Shown in pieces: positions 27,269 to 40,850 of a DNA stretch of 64,000 bases. Where the stretch lies: the NCBI GenBank assembly GCA_013397695.1, contig VYZI01000529.1, positions 248,001 through 312,000 on the forward strand, in the 5' to 3' direction. A program made the position numbers and the translations under genes. This DNA is from Centropus unirufus (lineage: Eukaryota; Chordata; Aves; Cuculiformes; Centropidae). How positions within the stretch are numbered: position 1 is the stretch's first letter; the number at the start of each line of letters is the position of its first letter. The notes beneath the pieces were generated by a model. That model was not told the DNA's origin, ran no database searches, and saw only the letters and a list, made by a program, of their open reading frames with translations.

Positions 27269-27545
27269 GGTTCTGCACCCGTGTCAGGGCTGTGTGTCGC
27301 ACGGGGGTTTCACTCACATGTGCCTCTGAAAAGTTTCAGAGAAACTGTCAAAATGATTAAGAGTCTGAAATCCTATCTTACGCTAATGTTTTTAAAGCAT
27401 TTTATTCAACAGACAGTGTGATGTGAAATATAACAAAAAAATCACACAGTGGCCCTTGCCTAACACTTCTTGAGGGGCTGCTGTCACTTAATTGAATGCA
27501 AATATTGAGAAGTGTGTCAAGCCCTGCAACAGGAGGAAAAAAAAT

Positions 27546-28097
27546 TAGAATAATAGAATTTCTAGGTTGGAAAACCTTCAAGATCATTGAGTCCAATCAT
27601 TCCTGTCTGCCACCAAACCAGATCCCTCAGCTCCTCATCTCCCTGGCTTTTAAATCCATCCAGGGACGGGGATTCCACCCCCTCCCTGGGCTGTTCCAGC
27701 ACCTCATGACCCTTTCAGGGAAAAACTTCCTCCTAATCTCCAACCTGACCCTCCCCTGGCACAGCTTGAGCCCATTCCCCCTTGGCCCATCCCCTGTCCC
27801 TTGGGAGCAGAGCCCAGCACCCACCTCTCCACCCCCTCCTTCCAGGCACTTGGAGGCAGGGATGAGCTCTCCCCTCAGCCTCCTCTTCTCCAGCCTCAAC
27901 ACCCCCAGGGCCCTCAGCTGCTCCTCACAACCCTTGTTCTCCAGACCCTTCCCAGCTCCGTTCCCTTCTCTGGACACTCTCCAGAATCCCAAGGTCCTTC
28001 TTGGAGTGAGGGACCCAGAACTGACCCCAGGATTCCAGGTGTGGCCTCCCCAGTGCTGAGTCCAGGGGCAGAATCCCCTCCCTGCTCCTGCTGGCCA
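27546..28097 (-). mobile_element. CR1 LINE 3' end, best-preserved copy in the window
   Basis: This copy runs antisense through about 550 bases. It starts from the degenerate tail 'agaataatagaatttctagg', followed by 'ttgagtccaatcattcctgt', 'gggattccaccccctccctg' and 'tcctcctaatctccaacctg'. It continues through 'cctcctcttctccagcctca' and 'ctcagctgctcctcacaacc', to 'cagaactgaccccaggattc' and 'ctccctgctcctgctggcca'. This covers the 3' UTR and the end of the ORF2 region. The 167-codon minus-strand frame inside it is CR1 sequence, not a host gene. The blocks stay nearly continuous, suggesting a younger insertion than most others here. Confidence 0.95.
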
Positions 28098-31000
28098 AGA
28101 TGCCATTGAAATAGTTTGTGCTGGTGTCAAATAATTTTCTAATAAACTGAGAACATTTTTAGTTTTTCCTCTTAATCAGAAGGTTTCCTTGAGCAGTTTT
28201 GACTGTAAACTCACGTGGTTTGTTTAAAGAGGACTTCAGGACCATCTGGGGTTTTGAAGTTTGGGATTTTAAAATATATTATTCTTTATTGCAATCAGCA
28301 AGAAAATTCCTTGGAAACTCTTCATGTTGGCTAAGCTGGTAGGGCCATCCAGCTCTTAAAGGGAAAATGGTTAATTTCATAACTTCAACCAAGTTGGGAG
28401 GAAAAAACATTGTACTGATAAAGTAACAAAAGGAGCACTTATCTGAATATTTAATGACTTGGAGTGAGATAACACAATGGGAAATAAGGTGGACAGTTCT
28501 GAATAAAGAGTACAAGACATGATCTAAACTGATTTTTAGAACCTGTTGACAATAAATTGTTTTATTCCCTGGAGATCTGCGTGTTAACCTTTTAATTTGG
28601 GGTCAGAGCTAAAGATGTTGAATCCCCAGAGAATCACTGTGGTGAGCTGTGTGTTCTGTAACTGTTTGTCTCTCCCTGCTTTAACTCATAATCCACCAGA
28701 GGGGATGACAGGCTTTAGTTCATCTTTTTTTTTTGTTCACTCAAGATCGTTACAATTAAATTTGCAATATACTTAATGGTGGTTTTATACTATCTACGTG
28801 CCCTGTTCTTCTAATGTGAACTGGATCTCAGCACATAAGGATGGGTGGGTTCTTAAGGAATCTTGCACACTAAGTAAAACCAAACTACAACTGGTTTCCT
28901 TTCACCACTTTCAGCTCCCTTTTCTTTTAAAGCCCCAGCAATGCCATTCTGATTTCTAACAGTAATTTATTTAACTATGCTAGAAGTATTGAATCATTTC
29001 TTACCCGTCTAATCTGAATATTTTGTGATGAAATTCAGTCATCTTTCTTCTTCTTCTCATTCTACTCATTGGGTACTCATCCTTTTTGCAACAGCTTGTG
29101 ATGTATCTGGAGTCCCATCAACCTCCACCCTTGACTCTAGAAAGTATGGTATCATATATTCTTTTTCAGTTTGGTGTCTCAAAGGAATTCAGGTTCTGTA
29201 ACTTTTGTGGAAAAGTGGAGTTGAATGGAGGAAAGAGGTGTGAATTGGGGCTCTTACAAAAAGATGTGTACGCAAAATCCAACTGTTGCTCATTCTGAGG
29301 CATCGTCTTGCCAGCCGGCTGGCTCACAATTATTGGTACCACCCAGTCAGCTGGCATCATCGGTGCACACGCCCGTTATCCGGACAGATAGGAAATCAGC
29401 TTGGGGGGGAGCTGGAGAACTTGGAAGATGTGAGCTGGGGAAGGAATCAAAGCAGATGCTGCAGCAAGGATCATCTTAGAGGAAATAAATGCTGAGATTA
29501 TTGTGGTGGTGGAAATCGGATTAAAGGAGAATAGAATTTTTCAGTTTCAGCTGAACTGTTGATGTTAAGACTTGTTTTGAGCAGGCGTGGGAGTCTGGTA
29601 CGCATCCTATGACCCAAAATTCCTGAACTTTCCTTAAGGTCGTTTTGTAGTCTGAGCCAGTCTAGTTATTTTATAATGGGATGTAAATGATTTAGAGAAC
29701 ATATTGTACCGAGTATTCAGGCTCGCAAGGTTGGTTTGGTTTTTTTCCATATTCTACTGCTGGAATGAGAAGAAAGAGATCTTTGCATTAGGATTTTCAT
29801 TATTAAATTGGTGATAATTATCTGTATTTTGAAATATAAGAGTGAAAACAACTATATACATATCGAGTTATCAGTCTATATCTTTTATCAGTGGAGAGAA
29901 AATGTAGAATATCTTACAGAAACATTATAGAAAGAAAAAATCAGTGCAATTTGTCTAACAAAAGAAAACATGTCTCTACAACTGAGAACTTGGTACCTGG
30001 CTCTTACATGAGATAACATGCCAGTTTAAGCATTTCAACAAGTAAATTATTCATACTCATGGGGTTTTGTGTTGGAAAAGGGTGGTGAAGAGAAAAATCA
30101 GACTTGTCGTATGAACTTACTTCAGCCCAACAGTCAGTCAGCACAAACACCAGAGAGGTGTGTGTTTGGAGGGGATACGCGCTGCCAGGATTCACTTACG
30201 GGGATTTTGTTCATCTCTTTTCCAGTGGGCTTTCTCTTTTGATAGAATTTAATCCTAAATGACTTTAAGCTCCATTTTGGGTTCGCTGGCATTGTTTAGT
30301 GTGGCGATTTCCAGGTTGTCAAGAGCGGTGAGTATTGTCATGATGACACTGCTGCCCTCGCTGGCTTTTGATGTTCCCTTTCAAAGTTGTCATTTAACGC
30401 TTGCAATCTCTCTACCATTTGTGCAGCAGGGATAACAGGGCTTTTTGGTTTATTACACTAAAACCATGAGTAGAAAGCTTGATACACAGAGGTTTATTCA
30501 TATTTCCTTAGTCAAAAGCAGTGCTGGCTTTCTGTCTCACTTTTTGTCGTGAATTTACAGCTTCTGAACAAGGTTTTCTGAAATGTACCGAGATAAAGAT
30601 TAACAACACTGGAAACAGAATTTGCTTGAGAACCTTTTTGAGACTCTATAGTTGGCACTTTTCTGGGCTGACCAGGTCAGATGGAAAGTTTTAATTGGAA
30701 GAATGTTCTTGAGTGGGTAGGTGATAACTCCTAAAGGCTGAGGGAAATATAGTGAAGGCTGAAGAAAGCAATTGTGGCATTTCTGTGTTGTATATGAATG
30801 GTCTTTAAAGTAAGGCTTCAACAAAAACTTCTGGAAAGATGTTTTTTCCAAAAACCAGCCTACATTACTCCATGGAAAAAATGACAGGTTTGCGCCTGTG
30901 CAGATTGATAGTAGAAGAGTGGAAAAAGAGTAGAAAACTCTGTTCTACTTGAATGCCAAATTAATTAGTTTTTTCTTGCCTGTTAAGTAGTAGATGTACC

Positions 31001-34000
31001 TGCTGGAAATGGTTCCCTGAGGAGACCCTCAATAAAGGCTCAGAAGCTCCGAAGGTATTTCTTCCTAAGGTAGAAGTGTTTCACAAATGGCTGTGTGAGA
31101 AGTCCCAGCAGAGCTCAGTACGTGACCAAGAGGTACTCGCTCTGTGCTGGCGCAGCCTTTTCCACCAGTGAGTTTCAGTGTGTAGAAGCAGGTAATCAAA
31201 CTTCCAACGTTTTTTCACAGGCAAGGAAAGAATGTGCAAAATGTGTTTCTAAATTGTTTCAGCAAACAGTTCCAAAAAAACTAACCATGGCAAACAGTGA
31301 CATGGCTGAGGTTAGGAACCAGACTTCATTACCCTGAGTCTTCCATTTAAACCACTAAGCCGTGCTCCTGAAGAAAGCTAACGAGTAAGATGTTAGTGTT
31401 ATGTATTCTGGCTGCACAACGTGAGTCCATTTCTGACACAGGGAAGAGCAACAGATCGAACCAGGCAAATTAAATTGCCTGAAATTTTTGCCAGAAGGGA
31501 GGAAAACATTTCTGTGATTTTTGGGGGAGCTCTGGCCCTGTTTGAAAATGGCACACATGCAAACACGAGAGAGCAAGCGTGCGGCTAAAAGTTTCCTACC
31601 CTAGGGCTTTTCGATTTAATCAGGGAGTCTGCTGCATAGACATATTTCACATTATTTTAGTCAAGAGGAATATTGAAATGTCCATCCTGCTTCGTGGTCT
31701 CATGCTGAGGAGAGTGGTCGGAGCACAGGGATGACATGGCTCGTGGTCTGCTCATTGAGTGACTCAGAAGCTCGCAATCTATTGGAAAGCAAGCGCTGGA
31801 AAGACTGAGAGTCCTGAGTACAAATATCGGCTCTTACACCGGGAACTTGTTCAGTTCACTGTTAACCATTCCCACGCTTGCTCTCCTGTCCGTCCCTGCT
31901 CCTTTTTCCTTTGTCCATCAGTTGGTACAGGCTGTGTGCCGGGGTAGATGGGCTTTTGCTCTGAGCTGTTAAAGCTATTCTGTTTTTCCGTCCCTGCTGC
32001 CCTTCACTTGCTGCATGTATGTACTCACCAACCAATTAAGCATGGCTGTAAAAGACTAATTAAGCAGGTTTGTTGTGTCTTGAATGAGAAAAAGGTTCTA
32101 TAGTACTAGTAAAGAGTTCTTATGAGATTTTGACTCTCAGGTAGCACAATGCTCCCTACACATAGAAGCATTCCCTCCAGTAGAAGCCTGGACTCCTAGG
32201 GCTTCACTGAAATGAATAAATAATTAAAGTATGTATATAACAAATATATGTGGCCTTCATGCTAGGAGCTCTGAGCATCAGCTGTCCTTTGAAACTGAAA
32301 CTCTATCAGTGTACCCAGCAGATGGCCCGTGGAAGTAAATTTTGTTGGAAATAAGTTGTATATTGAATAGAAAATTGAAATAGAAGACAATTTTTACATG
32401 GCAATTCTGAAACTTGATGAGTCTTTCTTGAAAGTGGTTTAATAGCAATTTGAGGCTTTCAGTCCCATAAGAATGTTGGTGGCTAAGAGTAATGTTTTTA
32501 TGAACCTTGTAGTAAGTGGAAGGGCATTGTGTAATCTGAGCATAAAGATTGAGGGAATGCGCAATACTAACCTCAGCTGAATGATGACATTAGATATCGG
32601 AGAAAATGTACCAGAGAATCAAAGCGATGCTGTAAAGCCGTGGCTTTTGGATCTCTACCAGTGTTTATTTTCATGCCTAGGTATTTGAATACACCAGATG
32701 TTGATTTCAGGATCTGATTGTAGTGGTTACTCAAGACAAATGTTTGACTAATTTTGACTCTGCAGCTGTGTGATCTCACTAACTTCACCGGACTTTGCTA
32801 CTGGTCGGTCATTGCTTCTGAGAGCAGTTGTTTCCAGATCAGAACTGGGAATGGTGGACCAGGGGAAGCTGAAGGGACAAGGTGGCAATTGCAATATGAC
32901 CTCTCCTCTTGAGCAGCCTTATTCACTGATTCTGCAAAAGGCAATACGTTCTAATACTCTGAAATGGCAAAATTAGTAACGTGACACAAAAACCGATAGT
33001 GACTGATCTTTACTGTTCCTCACTGTGGGGAGAAAATGAAGCTTGAGCTCTTAAGTCTTAGTGCCAATAGTCTGAACCCAAAGAGGGGAAAAACAAACTG
33101 TGTTTTAAGGGTGATGCATCTTTCCAGAAATTCACATTTTTCTTCTAGTTTTCCATTAATAAACGTCTACTCCAGAGTGAGACTTTTCTTGAACATTTGG
33201 AAATATTTTAAAGCCCTTAAAATTGCAGATTTCTATTGACAGGCTGTGCTTTCCCCTCACTTTGGTATCCTCACACCTGCTTTGCCTTTGGCACCAGGCA
33301 GTGGATAATGAGGTTACTTAATGTGTTGACTGGTGGCTCCAAGGTCTTTAACAGTCCAGCAGGATGCCTTTCCCTCACTTGTTTGGGTTTCTTTTGTGGG
33401 TACAGGAGAGAGATGTGCTTCCTTCTAAAGGCCTTTTAACTATGTTTGGCATTCTTTTGAGCAGAGTTTTTGATATATTAGTAATTCAAGGGGAGATGCA
33501 TCTGCTCTCAGTAGGAAAAAGTTCTTGTCTTGGCATTGACAGAAATCCTTGCCACAAGGTGTTTTTGTGGAAGGCGAAGTTCTCCAGGTCTCGTATTTAT
33601 TCCTCCCAATAGGAGCCACACTCTTGGGCAGGTCAGTACCCTAAAGGAAGCGGTGACAGCGGCTTCCAGGGCAGCTGATGAAACTGGCTGCAAAATGGTG
33701 TGCAGACTTCTTGGTGGGAGAGAAGAATGCAAACTCTCTTCTTCTTTTCTACCCAGATTCAGTAAATATGGTAGCAAGAAACCCCTAGAGACTCACACTG
33801 GTAGCTCGGTTTAGGTTGCTGCATCTCTGGAATCCTGCATGTGCCCCCTGAGCACACGGATCACCTCTGTAGCCTGCGTACAGCGAGCCCAGCGAGCCCG
33901 GGAGGCATCAGCCCGGTTCCACGTTGGCTAAAAGGAACAGCGTGATCTCATCTGGTGAGGTGGATGAATCTTGGAGCTCAGCTCTTGCTGCAGATGTGTG

Positions 34001-36682
34001 CATCTCGCCTTCTGGAGGAGGGAGGAGCTGTCCTAACACACAAAGAGCACAATGTCATCCGACTGGGAGTAAAAGATCTCTTTTGTCTGACTCACTGAAT
34101 TCTGACAATTCGTTTCAGCCTCCTGGGCTGATGCCCTTCATATTTGTGGCTTGTTTCAAGGTGGTATCAGTAGAGAAGGTCTTCTCCTTATGAGCACAAT
34201 GCCTGGCAGCAGGAGGGGGGAGGACACACGAGGTCTTGATCTCGGTTTGGGCCTCTACGATATTTTGTATTGCAAATAGAAGCGATAAAAACTATCAGGT
34301 GATGACACTTTTTGGGCTGAATATTTTTGAACTGGAGACCTAAAGGTGAAATCATCTGTATCATATCTCCCACCTCTGAGCTGTCCAGACACTCTAACAT
34401 TCCACGCATTACAGGTCGCTACTTGAGGAGCGCACTCTGAGTCGCGGAAAGTCTCCAGCTTTGCCCACAGGAAAAGCTGAGCGTGATGCTTTGGAAAGAC
34501 TTTGTTGGGACACTCTTTCATGAGCTGCCGCTAATCCTGAAGGATTTCTGAGGCGTTTATTTTTGTTTAAAAGGAAAAATCCATTCCTTAATTTGAATAG
34601 CGTTCGGTACTGTGTTTAATTCCCAAGAAATGGTGAGAATGTGGAGTAGTGTTTTTCACAGACACAATATTGACAGCACAAAATTTGAATCCCTTGTAAT
34701 TGACAGCTGTTCACAGTCAGCCTAATGTTTCTCTTCAGAACGTGCCTGGAGTGTTTCTTCTCATTGTTCTTTTCTTTTTTCCTATTGTATGTTCTCAAAT
34801 TTCCTTCTTTCTGCCCATTATTCCTTTCAATTCTTGCTGTGCCATCTCTTGCTCTTGTCTTTCTGTCCCTTTTTTTTGACAAATCTTGTATTTATCGGAT
34901 AGCTTTTGTTATGCATGAATGCAGTCCCTGTCTGGTAAATTAATGTACGTGTTTGCATAAAGATGCCTTGCCCAGGGGTTATGCTGGCTCCTGCTCATAA
35001 CACCGCATTAGCAGCAGAGGCCACAGCTCTTCATGTTCATTTAACTCTCAGGTAAGACTGAGCTCCCTTCTCTAGAACACGGTTTTCAGCTGACTTCTTG
35101 GTCTGCCAGCCTCAGCCTTTTAAATCTGCTGCTACATCTCATCTGTAAGCTGAAACAAATTTAAGCAGCTGTGCTGAGCCGACTTTTCTTAAACTTAGCA
35201 CAGTCACATGCTGGGAGTTTCTACACGGTTCAGTCTCAGTCTATGAATTTTAATTCAGACACACAGCTATTTTAATTGTTTAATTGTCTCCAGACACCCT
35301 GCTACAACGGGAGGACTCTTTATTATTATTTAAAATAACAGCCCACGCTTCAAGTTTTGGAGTTTGGATTTGTTTACAGATGGAACAACTGGTGAGCTCT
35401 TCCATTGCGCTCCTTGTCATGAAGAGCAGAACCAAATGAAAACTTAGAGTAATATTCTTAGGGTTTTTTCCCCACACACATAGACTAAATATTTTATTAT
35501 TAATGATCTGTCTTTCCGATGACAATCCTCTAACATAAAGCCTAGGCTTCACTGATGGTGTAAAGATAGAATTTTGAAGGTGAATCCTTAGTTTCTCTCA
35601 TCTTTTCAGTTTTAATACTCATATGAATAGTGGCATTACTTCTGATGAAGTGGAATTCTGTTTGAAAAAGCCTGACCCAAAAAACACCCTGTTAACTCCA
35701 CCTGTGCAATGTCAGGAGCAGCCAAGTGCTCTTTCCCGTAATTTCTAAATAGCTGCAAAACATGTAAATTCCTAGCCTTGACCTCTTTGTGCATTCCATG
35801 CAGTTTTGGCATAGGAACACAGATGCCTCTAGCCAAGACTTGCGTTGCTGTGTAGCAAATCACGGGCCGGAGAAAGATGCAAATGTTCTGTGCACTTGCA
35901 CATTTATATCCAGTTCTTCAGGGACCATAAAACAGGATTTTGTATGTTTTAATACACAACTTGACTTTTTCCCATAAGCATGTTAATTCAAGGCCACTTT
36001 TCTCGGATGGTTATTCATGTCTCTGAACACATGTAGTTGGATTGCAACTTGTTTCTTATTTCTGCATTCAGTTTCTCAGCAATTAAAAGAGTTTTTTCAG
36101 TTCATTAAACTTTGAGATTAAGATAGTTGAACCTACACATTATCTAAACAAGAATCAAGTTCTTTTAGCTTAACTGAATTTTACCAGGTAAAGCCAATTC
36201 CAACAGTATCTGATCAATCCACTCCTAAAACAGTGACTCAAAGTAGCTGGATAAGATGTTGATTGTCAAATCACTTACACTAAAGACCTCAAACCCATTG
36301 AAATTCAAATATTGAAAAGCAGGTTGGAGCAAGGTGTTTTGAGCCTTTTTTGCCTTTTTTCCTTTGTAGGAAATAGCAGTGGTATATATGAAAAGATGCT
36401 GCAACAGCGGCTGGGATGAGTTGTTTAATTTTGCCTTGAAGAATGCAACTTAAACCTTTGACCCTTTAGGAATTAAGTAATGAGATGGATTTACTCTATC
36501 TTCATCTACTTCCCAACACAGTAAGGAGAACTTGTTGCTTAACTATGAAGAAAATTGCTACCTATACTTCTGCACCTGTTAAGAATTTCCTTGGTTGCTG
36601 AAGAAGGCACGAGCTCTGGTTTAGCACTTTTCTGAGCAGATCCCTGGCTTGTGCAAATCCCTGCGGTGGTCCTGATAGCGGC
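28098..36682. other. Unique non-coding sequence
   Basis: About 8.6 kb in which I recognise no gene, RNA or transposon. It contains a T-run at 28,725-28,734, a tandem 9-mer ('cagcgagcc' twice, 33,881-33,898) and a pyrimidine-rich stretch at roughly 34,740-34,880. Short open frames on both strands lack motifs. Confidence 0.55.
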
Positions 36683-36757
36683 CATAGAATGATGGTCTAG
36701 TTTGAGTTGGAGGGGACCTTTAAAGGTCATTTAGTCCAATGCCCCTGCAGGGACATG
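36683..36757 (-). mobile_element. CR1 LINE 3' tail fragment
   Basis: 'catagaatgatggtctag', 'gagttggaggggaccttt' and 'cccctgcagggacatggg' match the reverse complement of a CR1 3' end. Only the extreme 3' end remains. It is separated by about 50 unrelated bases from a second, longer CR1 in the same orientation. Confidence 0.8.
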
Positions 36758-36805
36758 GGACAAGATGTTCCGTATAGTGTGATAACGAGCTGACGACACA
36801 ATTAT

Positions 36806-37288
36806 CACAGGGTGGGCTGGGCTGGAAGGGCCCATGAAGAGCACTCAGTTCCAAGCTTCCTGCCATGGGCAGGGACACCACCCGCTAGATCGGGCTGCTC
36901 AAGGCCCCATCCAGCCTGGTCTTGAACACTTCCAGGGAGGGGGCATCCTCAGCTTCCCTGGGCTACCTGTGCCAGTGCCTCCCCTCCCTTATCATAAAGA
37001 ATTTCTTCCTAATAAGAAGTCTAATTCTTCCCCCTTCCAATTTAAAGCCATGCTCCATTGTCCTATCAGGCCATGCCCTTGTAAAGAGTCCTTCCTCAGC
37101 TTCCTTTCAGCCCTGTTCAACACCAGAAGCTGCGCTAAGGTCTCCCTGGAGCCTTCTCTTCTCAAGGCTGAACAACCCCAGCTCTCTCAGCCTGGCCTCA
37201 TAGCAAACTTGTTCTAGTCCTCTGACCACCTTTGCAGCCTCCTCCAGACCCGTTCCAACAGTTCCACGTTCTTCATATGTTGAGGATT
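36806..37288 (-). mobile_element. CR1 LINE 3' end fragment
   Basis: Read from its tail on the plus strand: 'ggctgggctggaagggccc', 'gccatgggcagggacacc', 'aaggccccatccagcctgg', 'aagaatttcttcctaataag', 'gctgaacaaccccagctctc' and 'cctccagacccgttccaaca'. It then reaches 'cagttccacgttcttcatatg' before similarity is lost. It is 5'-truncated and moderately diverged. Confidence 0.93.
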
Positions 37289-40200
37289 CATGATCAATGA
37301 TGAGATGAGGACAGAGTATTGATTCCGAGAATTATTTTGGGAGTCATTTAGGATGCAAAAATGGAAATCTCTTTAGTGAGGCTATGCCTTTGTAAGCAAA
37401 AGGTCCACACAGAAGATTCTTCGACAGTTCTTATGTTGCTAATGCAGACAAGGCACAGCTCTGGTACCTAACGTGGGGTCATATGAAACCGAGGTGAAAA
37501 GAAAGAGTACATCTGCTGTGGCTTAAGGAAAACCTGACTGCAACTCTTGATCAGATTACTGACAGAACAGCCATAAAGAAATATCCAATATTTTTAAGAA
37601 TGTAAAATCTAATGGTTCTTGGCTAATAACAACACCTGAGTCCACTGCTTCTAAGTAGCGTTTGCCTTGTTTAAGTAATCAAGAGCAGCCCAGCAAGTCC
37701 TTAATCCAGCAGGTGTGTCATCAGGAGTTAACAGATAGAGCTTTTACATCTGGCTGTGAATCTGTGAAGCATTTTTGTCTTAAACAGTCTTTATTCAAAG
37801 TGAGAGGGAAATCGATTTGGGCCATCCTAATAACAAGCTTGAATTACATTCTGTATCTTTAAACTCCTTTTGAGTGGAAAGTATAGACTGAAATGAAGTG
37901 ACATGAAGAGGGGCCTGTTATAGCCAAACTAAAAGAAACAGCATTAAAATATGCTGGGGTTTTAATTGTTTGGGGGGCTTAAACTGTGATTAAAGCCCTC
38001 TGACACGGTTCAGAATAGAGAATTTCCAGTTCCAAAGACTGAAATAAAGTCAGCAGGAAAAAAGTCTCTCCTGTTGGTGCACTTACCTGAGTTTCAGTGC
38101 TCTCCTTACGTGGCAGCATCACAGACATCCCTCACAAAAAAAGTGTGTTGGAATGCCTGTATGAGCTGTGTTGGTTTGTAGTATCATTTGTGACAAAAAA
38201 TTCTGCATAACCAAATGAGGACTGGGGATTTCAGTCTTTGTGGGGAAGAAAAAGTAGTTTAATATTTGATTACTCATACTGTGGTTAATAAATGATGCCC
38301 ACTTAATATCAAGAGAACAGATTAACTTTTTCACTGGCTAAGAGGAAATCGGTGCTGCCTTTCGTTTGTGCCCTGAGAACTAAGAGCTGATGGTGCTTTA
38401 CGCTGATGGGTGAAGGGGGAAGGGAATACTTGGGTATGGTAATCTTCATTTAAGTATCTTTAAAGTTGATATGAATGCAGGTTTTCATGAACTGAATTAT
38501 GAGATCTTCTTAAGAAAAAAAAAAAGGCTGTGCAGGTTAAAAGGAGACAGGGAAGCAGCTTTGAAGGTAAGATGTTCTATTTAATGTCCTGCCCGTATTC
38601 ACTGCATGTGTCTTTTCCTCTCCAGGGCATCACGCCTACACAGGGTAGGCATGTAGGGAAGTTTGGTTTATTGTGCCACTCTCAATTACAAAAATATATT
38701 AGTCTTGTATAACATATTTGGGCAATGTGCGCACATTGCAAACCACATTTTGTGTTTTTTGCAAGTGCATCAGGTTGGCAATTTATCCCCAGTTTATTTT
38801 AAATATTTTTCTTTGCACAAGGTTGGTATTTGTTATCGTTGAACTGTAGTCTTGTTTTTGTTATCACAGTTCCAGACTAATGTAATCTTTAAGTTTTTTA
38901 CATGTTTTTAAATGTCTTGCATGCTTTTGTACTTTTTCCCCCTTTCTGCCTCATATGTGTATTTGCTTTGCATGTACTTGCTTTGAATTTGACTTTGTTC
39001 CCTATAGCTGTTATAGAAAGGGTGACCTCAGTCCTCTTGGCTTGCTCTGGGACTGTACCTGGATATTTGGCAAAACCGCATCAGTCAATGAATGCTGAAC
39101 AGCTCCAGGTGACTTTGGGTAGCCAAAGGAAATATAAAATTAATTATCAACATAATTTAGGTCTTTACCTGCCTTGTAAAAGTGCACAAAAGTTTGTACT
39201 ATTTAGAGCCTTCGGGCTAAGGTCCTGTTCCCCTGTTTGAGGATCAAATGCTCAATTACTGAAATTCAGCTGAATTGCTGGAAAGTTGATCATTAATGTT
39301 AGAGATTCTCCTAAAGTCTTTCACCATTTTATGCATTCATTTGCAAGTCAAATAGCTTTTGAAGTGGAGTAGCTACTAAAACGGAAAGCCTTTTTACTAA
39401 AATCACATCAGTGATATTTTCCTAACTGAGGATGTTGGCTACCTTAGAATTGCACCTGATTTTGTCGTATTAGGTTACTTTTTGGCACTGATTCTTTTAA
39501 CCTCACAAAAAAAAATAGGGGACAGAATTCCAGTGGAGCTGCAATACATTGAAAACAACTTTAAATCAATTTTTTAATTAACTTTTAATATTGGACTGGA
39601 AGGTGAAAGCCCTTTTATGATTCTGACAAATCACGCTTCATATTAGAGAGCTACTGGAAACTTTTGCAAGCTTAATTCTTTCTTACTTCGCTCTAGGATG
39701 TCTCTCACGTTGAGTCTCAGAGATATAACAATTGTGTCATACGGGACATCAATCAGCTCACATCTATGAGGATAGATAACAAAAAGAATTGTTCTGTTGT
39801 TTTCCTCGTGTAAAAGCAGCCTTGACTTCAGAATGTAGATTGAAACAAAGTCCAGGTTTTCCATGACACAGACCATGGGAGTATCTTTATGCAAACCTTG
39901 CAATACACATCATGCGCCAGTGATTACTTTTTGTTCTCTCTGCACATTTATTTCAACTGAACTTTCTTCTTCCTCTCTTCTCTCCCTTTGCCATAGGTGT
40001 CGTTCTTTCAGCTTATTTAACTTTATGTTTTACCTTTATAAATATAAACTTTATACTTGGACTGCAGAAAAAGTTTCAGAAAAAAGTCAAAAGTGCCTTT
40101 GCAGCCAAAGGTTTAAATTTAGATGTCTCATTAAAGAAGAAAAGGCCTGAACATCTTTCTCCTCACACCAAAGCTCACTTTCTGAGCCATTCCCAAGTCT

Positions 40201-40537
40201 TTGCCATTATCATGACATCTGCCTTGTCTCTGGCAGTGCGGTACAGCATGACACCTTCCGGGTAGGCTTTACAGCTTCTGCCTGCACTGCAGAGCCCTCA
40301 TACGTCTCCTATCAATGTAATTAGTGCTAATTAGTTTTGAAGGAAAGAAAAATCATCAAATTAGGATTAGGCCAATGTATCCTTGCTTGAACTGTATTTT
40401 TTTCACCCATTGTAACTATCATTACATTAGAGATCAATAACTGAACTTAAATTTGCAGGTATTTTTAAAAGCTGTAGAAGTTTGGCCTTAGAAATTTCCC
40501 ATTTCCCATCCCAGCAAATCCCCCATTTTGTGACAAG
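37289..40537. other. Unique non-coding sequence
   Basis: No gene or transposon recognised. It contains an 11-A run at 38,515-38,525, an 18-base perfect palindrome (listed separately) and AT-rich DNA around 38,700-39,000 and 39,540-39,600. The 112-codon plus-strand frame at 38,902-39,240 begins in T-rich DNA that encodes hydrophobic residues by composition. I do not support it as a gene. Confidence 0.55.
38722..38739. repeat. Perfect 18-base palindrome
   Basis: 'gcaatgtgcgcacattgc' equals its own reverse complement with no mismatch. Symmetric sites of this length are rare by chance. The halves carry 'gcaat' elements reminiscent of bZIP half-sites, but no specific factor can be assigned from sequence alone. 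Confidence 0.9.
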
Positions 40538-40850
40538 TCATAGAATGGTTTGGGCTGGAAGGGACCTCAAAACCCATCGAGTTCCAATTCCCCCTGCCAT
40601 GGGCAGGGACACCTCCCACTGGGTTAGGGCTCTCCAAGCCCCATCCAACCCGACCTTCAACATCTCCAGGGATGGGGCAGCCACCACTGCTCTGGGCAAC
40701 CTGGGCCAGGGCCTCCCCACCCTCACACCAAAACACTTCTCCATGAGATCTCAACTCAATCTCCCCCATCTTTCAGCTGAAAATCCTCCCCTGTCATCCT
40801 GTGCCTGCACTCCTTGACCCAGAGCTCCTCCCCAGCTTTCCCGTGGGCTG
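40538..40850 (-). mobile_element. CR1 LINE 3' end fragment
   Basis: Clear antisense CR1: 'tcatagaatggtttgggctg', 'tgccatgggcagggacacct', 'aagccccatccaacccgacc' and 'aacatctccagggatggggc', then 'ctctgggcaacctgggccag'. It fades in 'gagctcctccccagctttcc'. Well preserved in its first 200 bases and 5'-truncated. Confidence 0.95.

Larger units (their letters stand above)
21154..27545. other. Unique non-coding sequence with small GC-rich patches
   Basis: No exon or transposon is recognisable over 6.4 kb. Homopolymers of 12 G (21,873-21,884) and 10 C (27,259-27,268) and two CpG-dense patches are listed separately. Overlapping open frames in the GC-rich patches exist in several frames on both strands, which reflects few stop codons in GC-rich DNA rather than coding constraint. 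Confidence 0.55.

Noticed and set aside
27496..28059. 187-codon open frame on the plus strand, proline- and serine-rich
   Set aside because: It is the antisense of the same CR1 copy.
27627..28130. 167-codon open frame on the minus strand
   Set aside because: It lies almost entirely within a CR1 3' end. Open reading comes from GC-rich CR1 sequence, not from a host gene.
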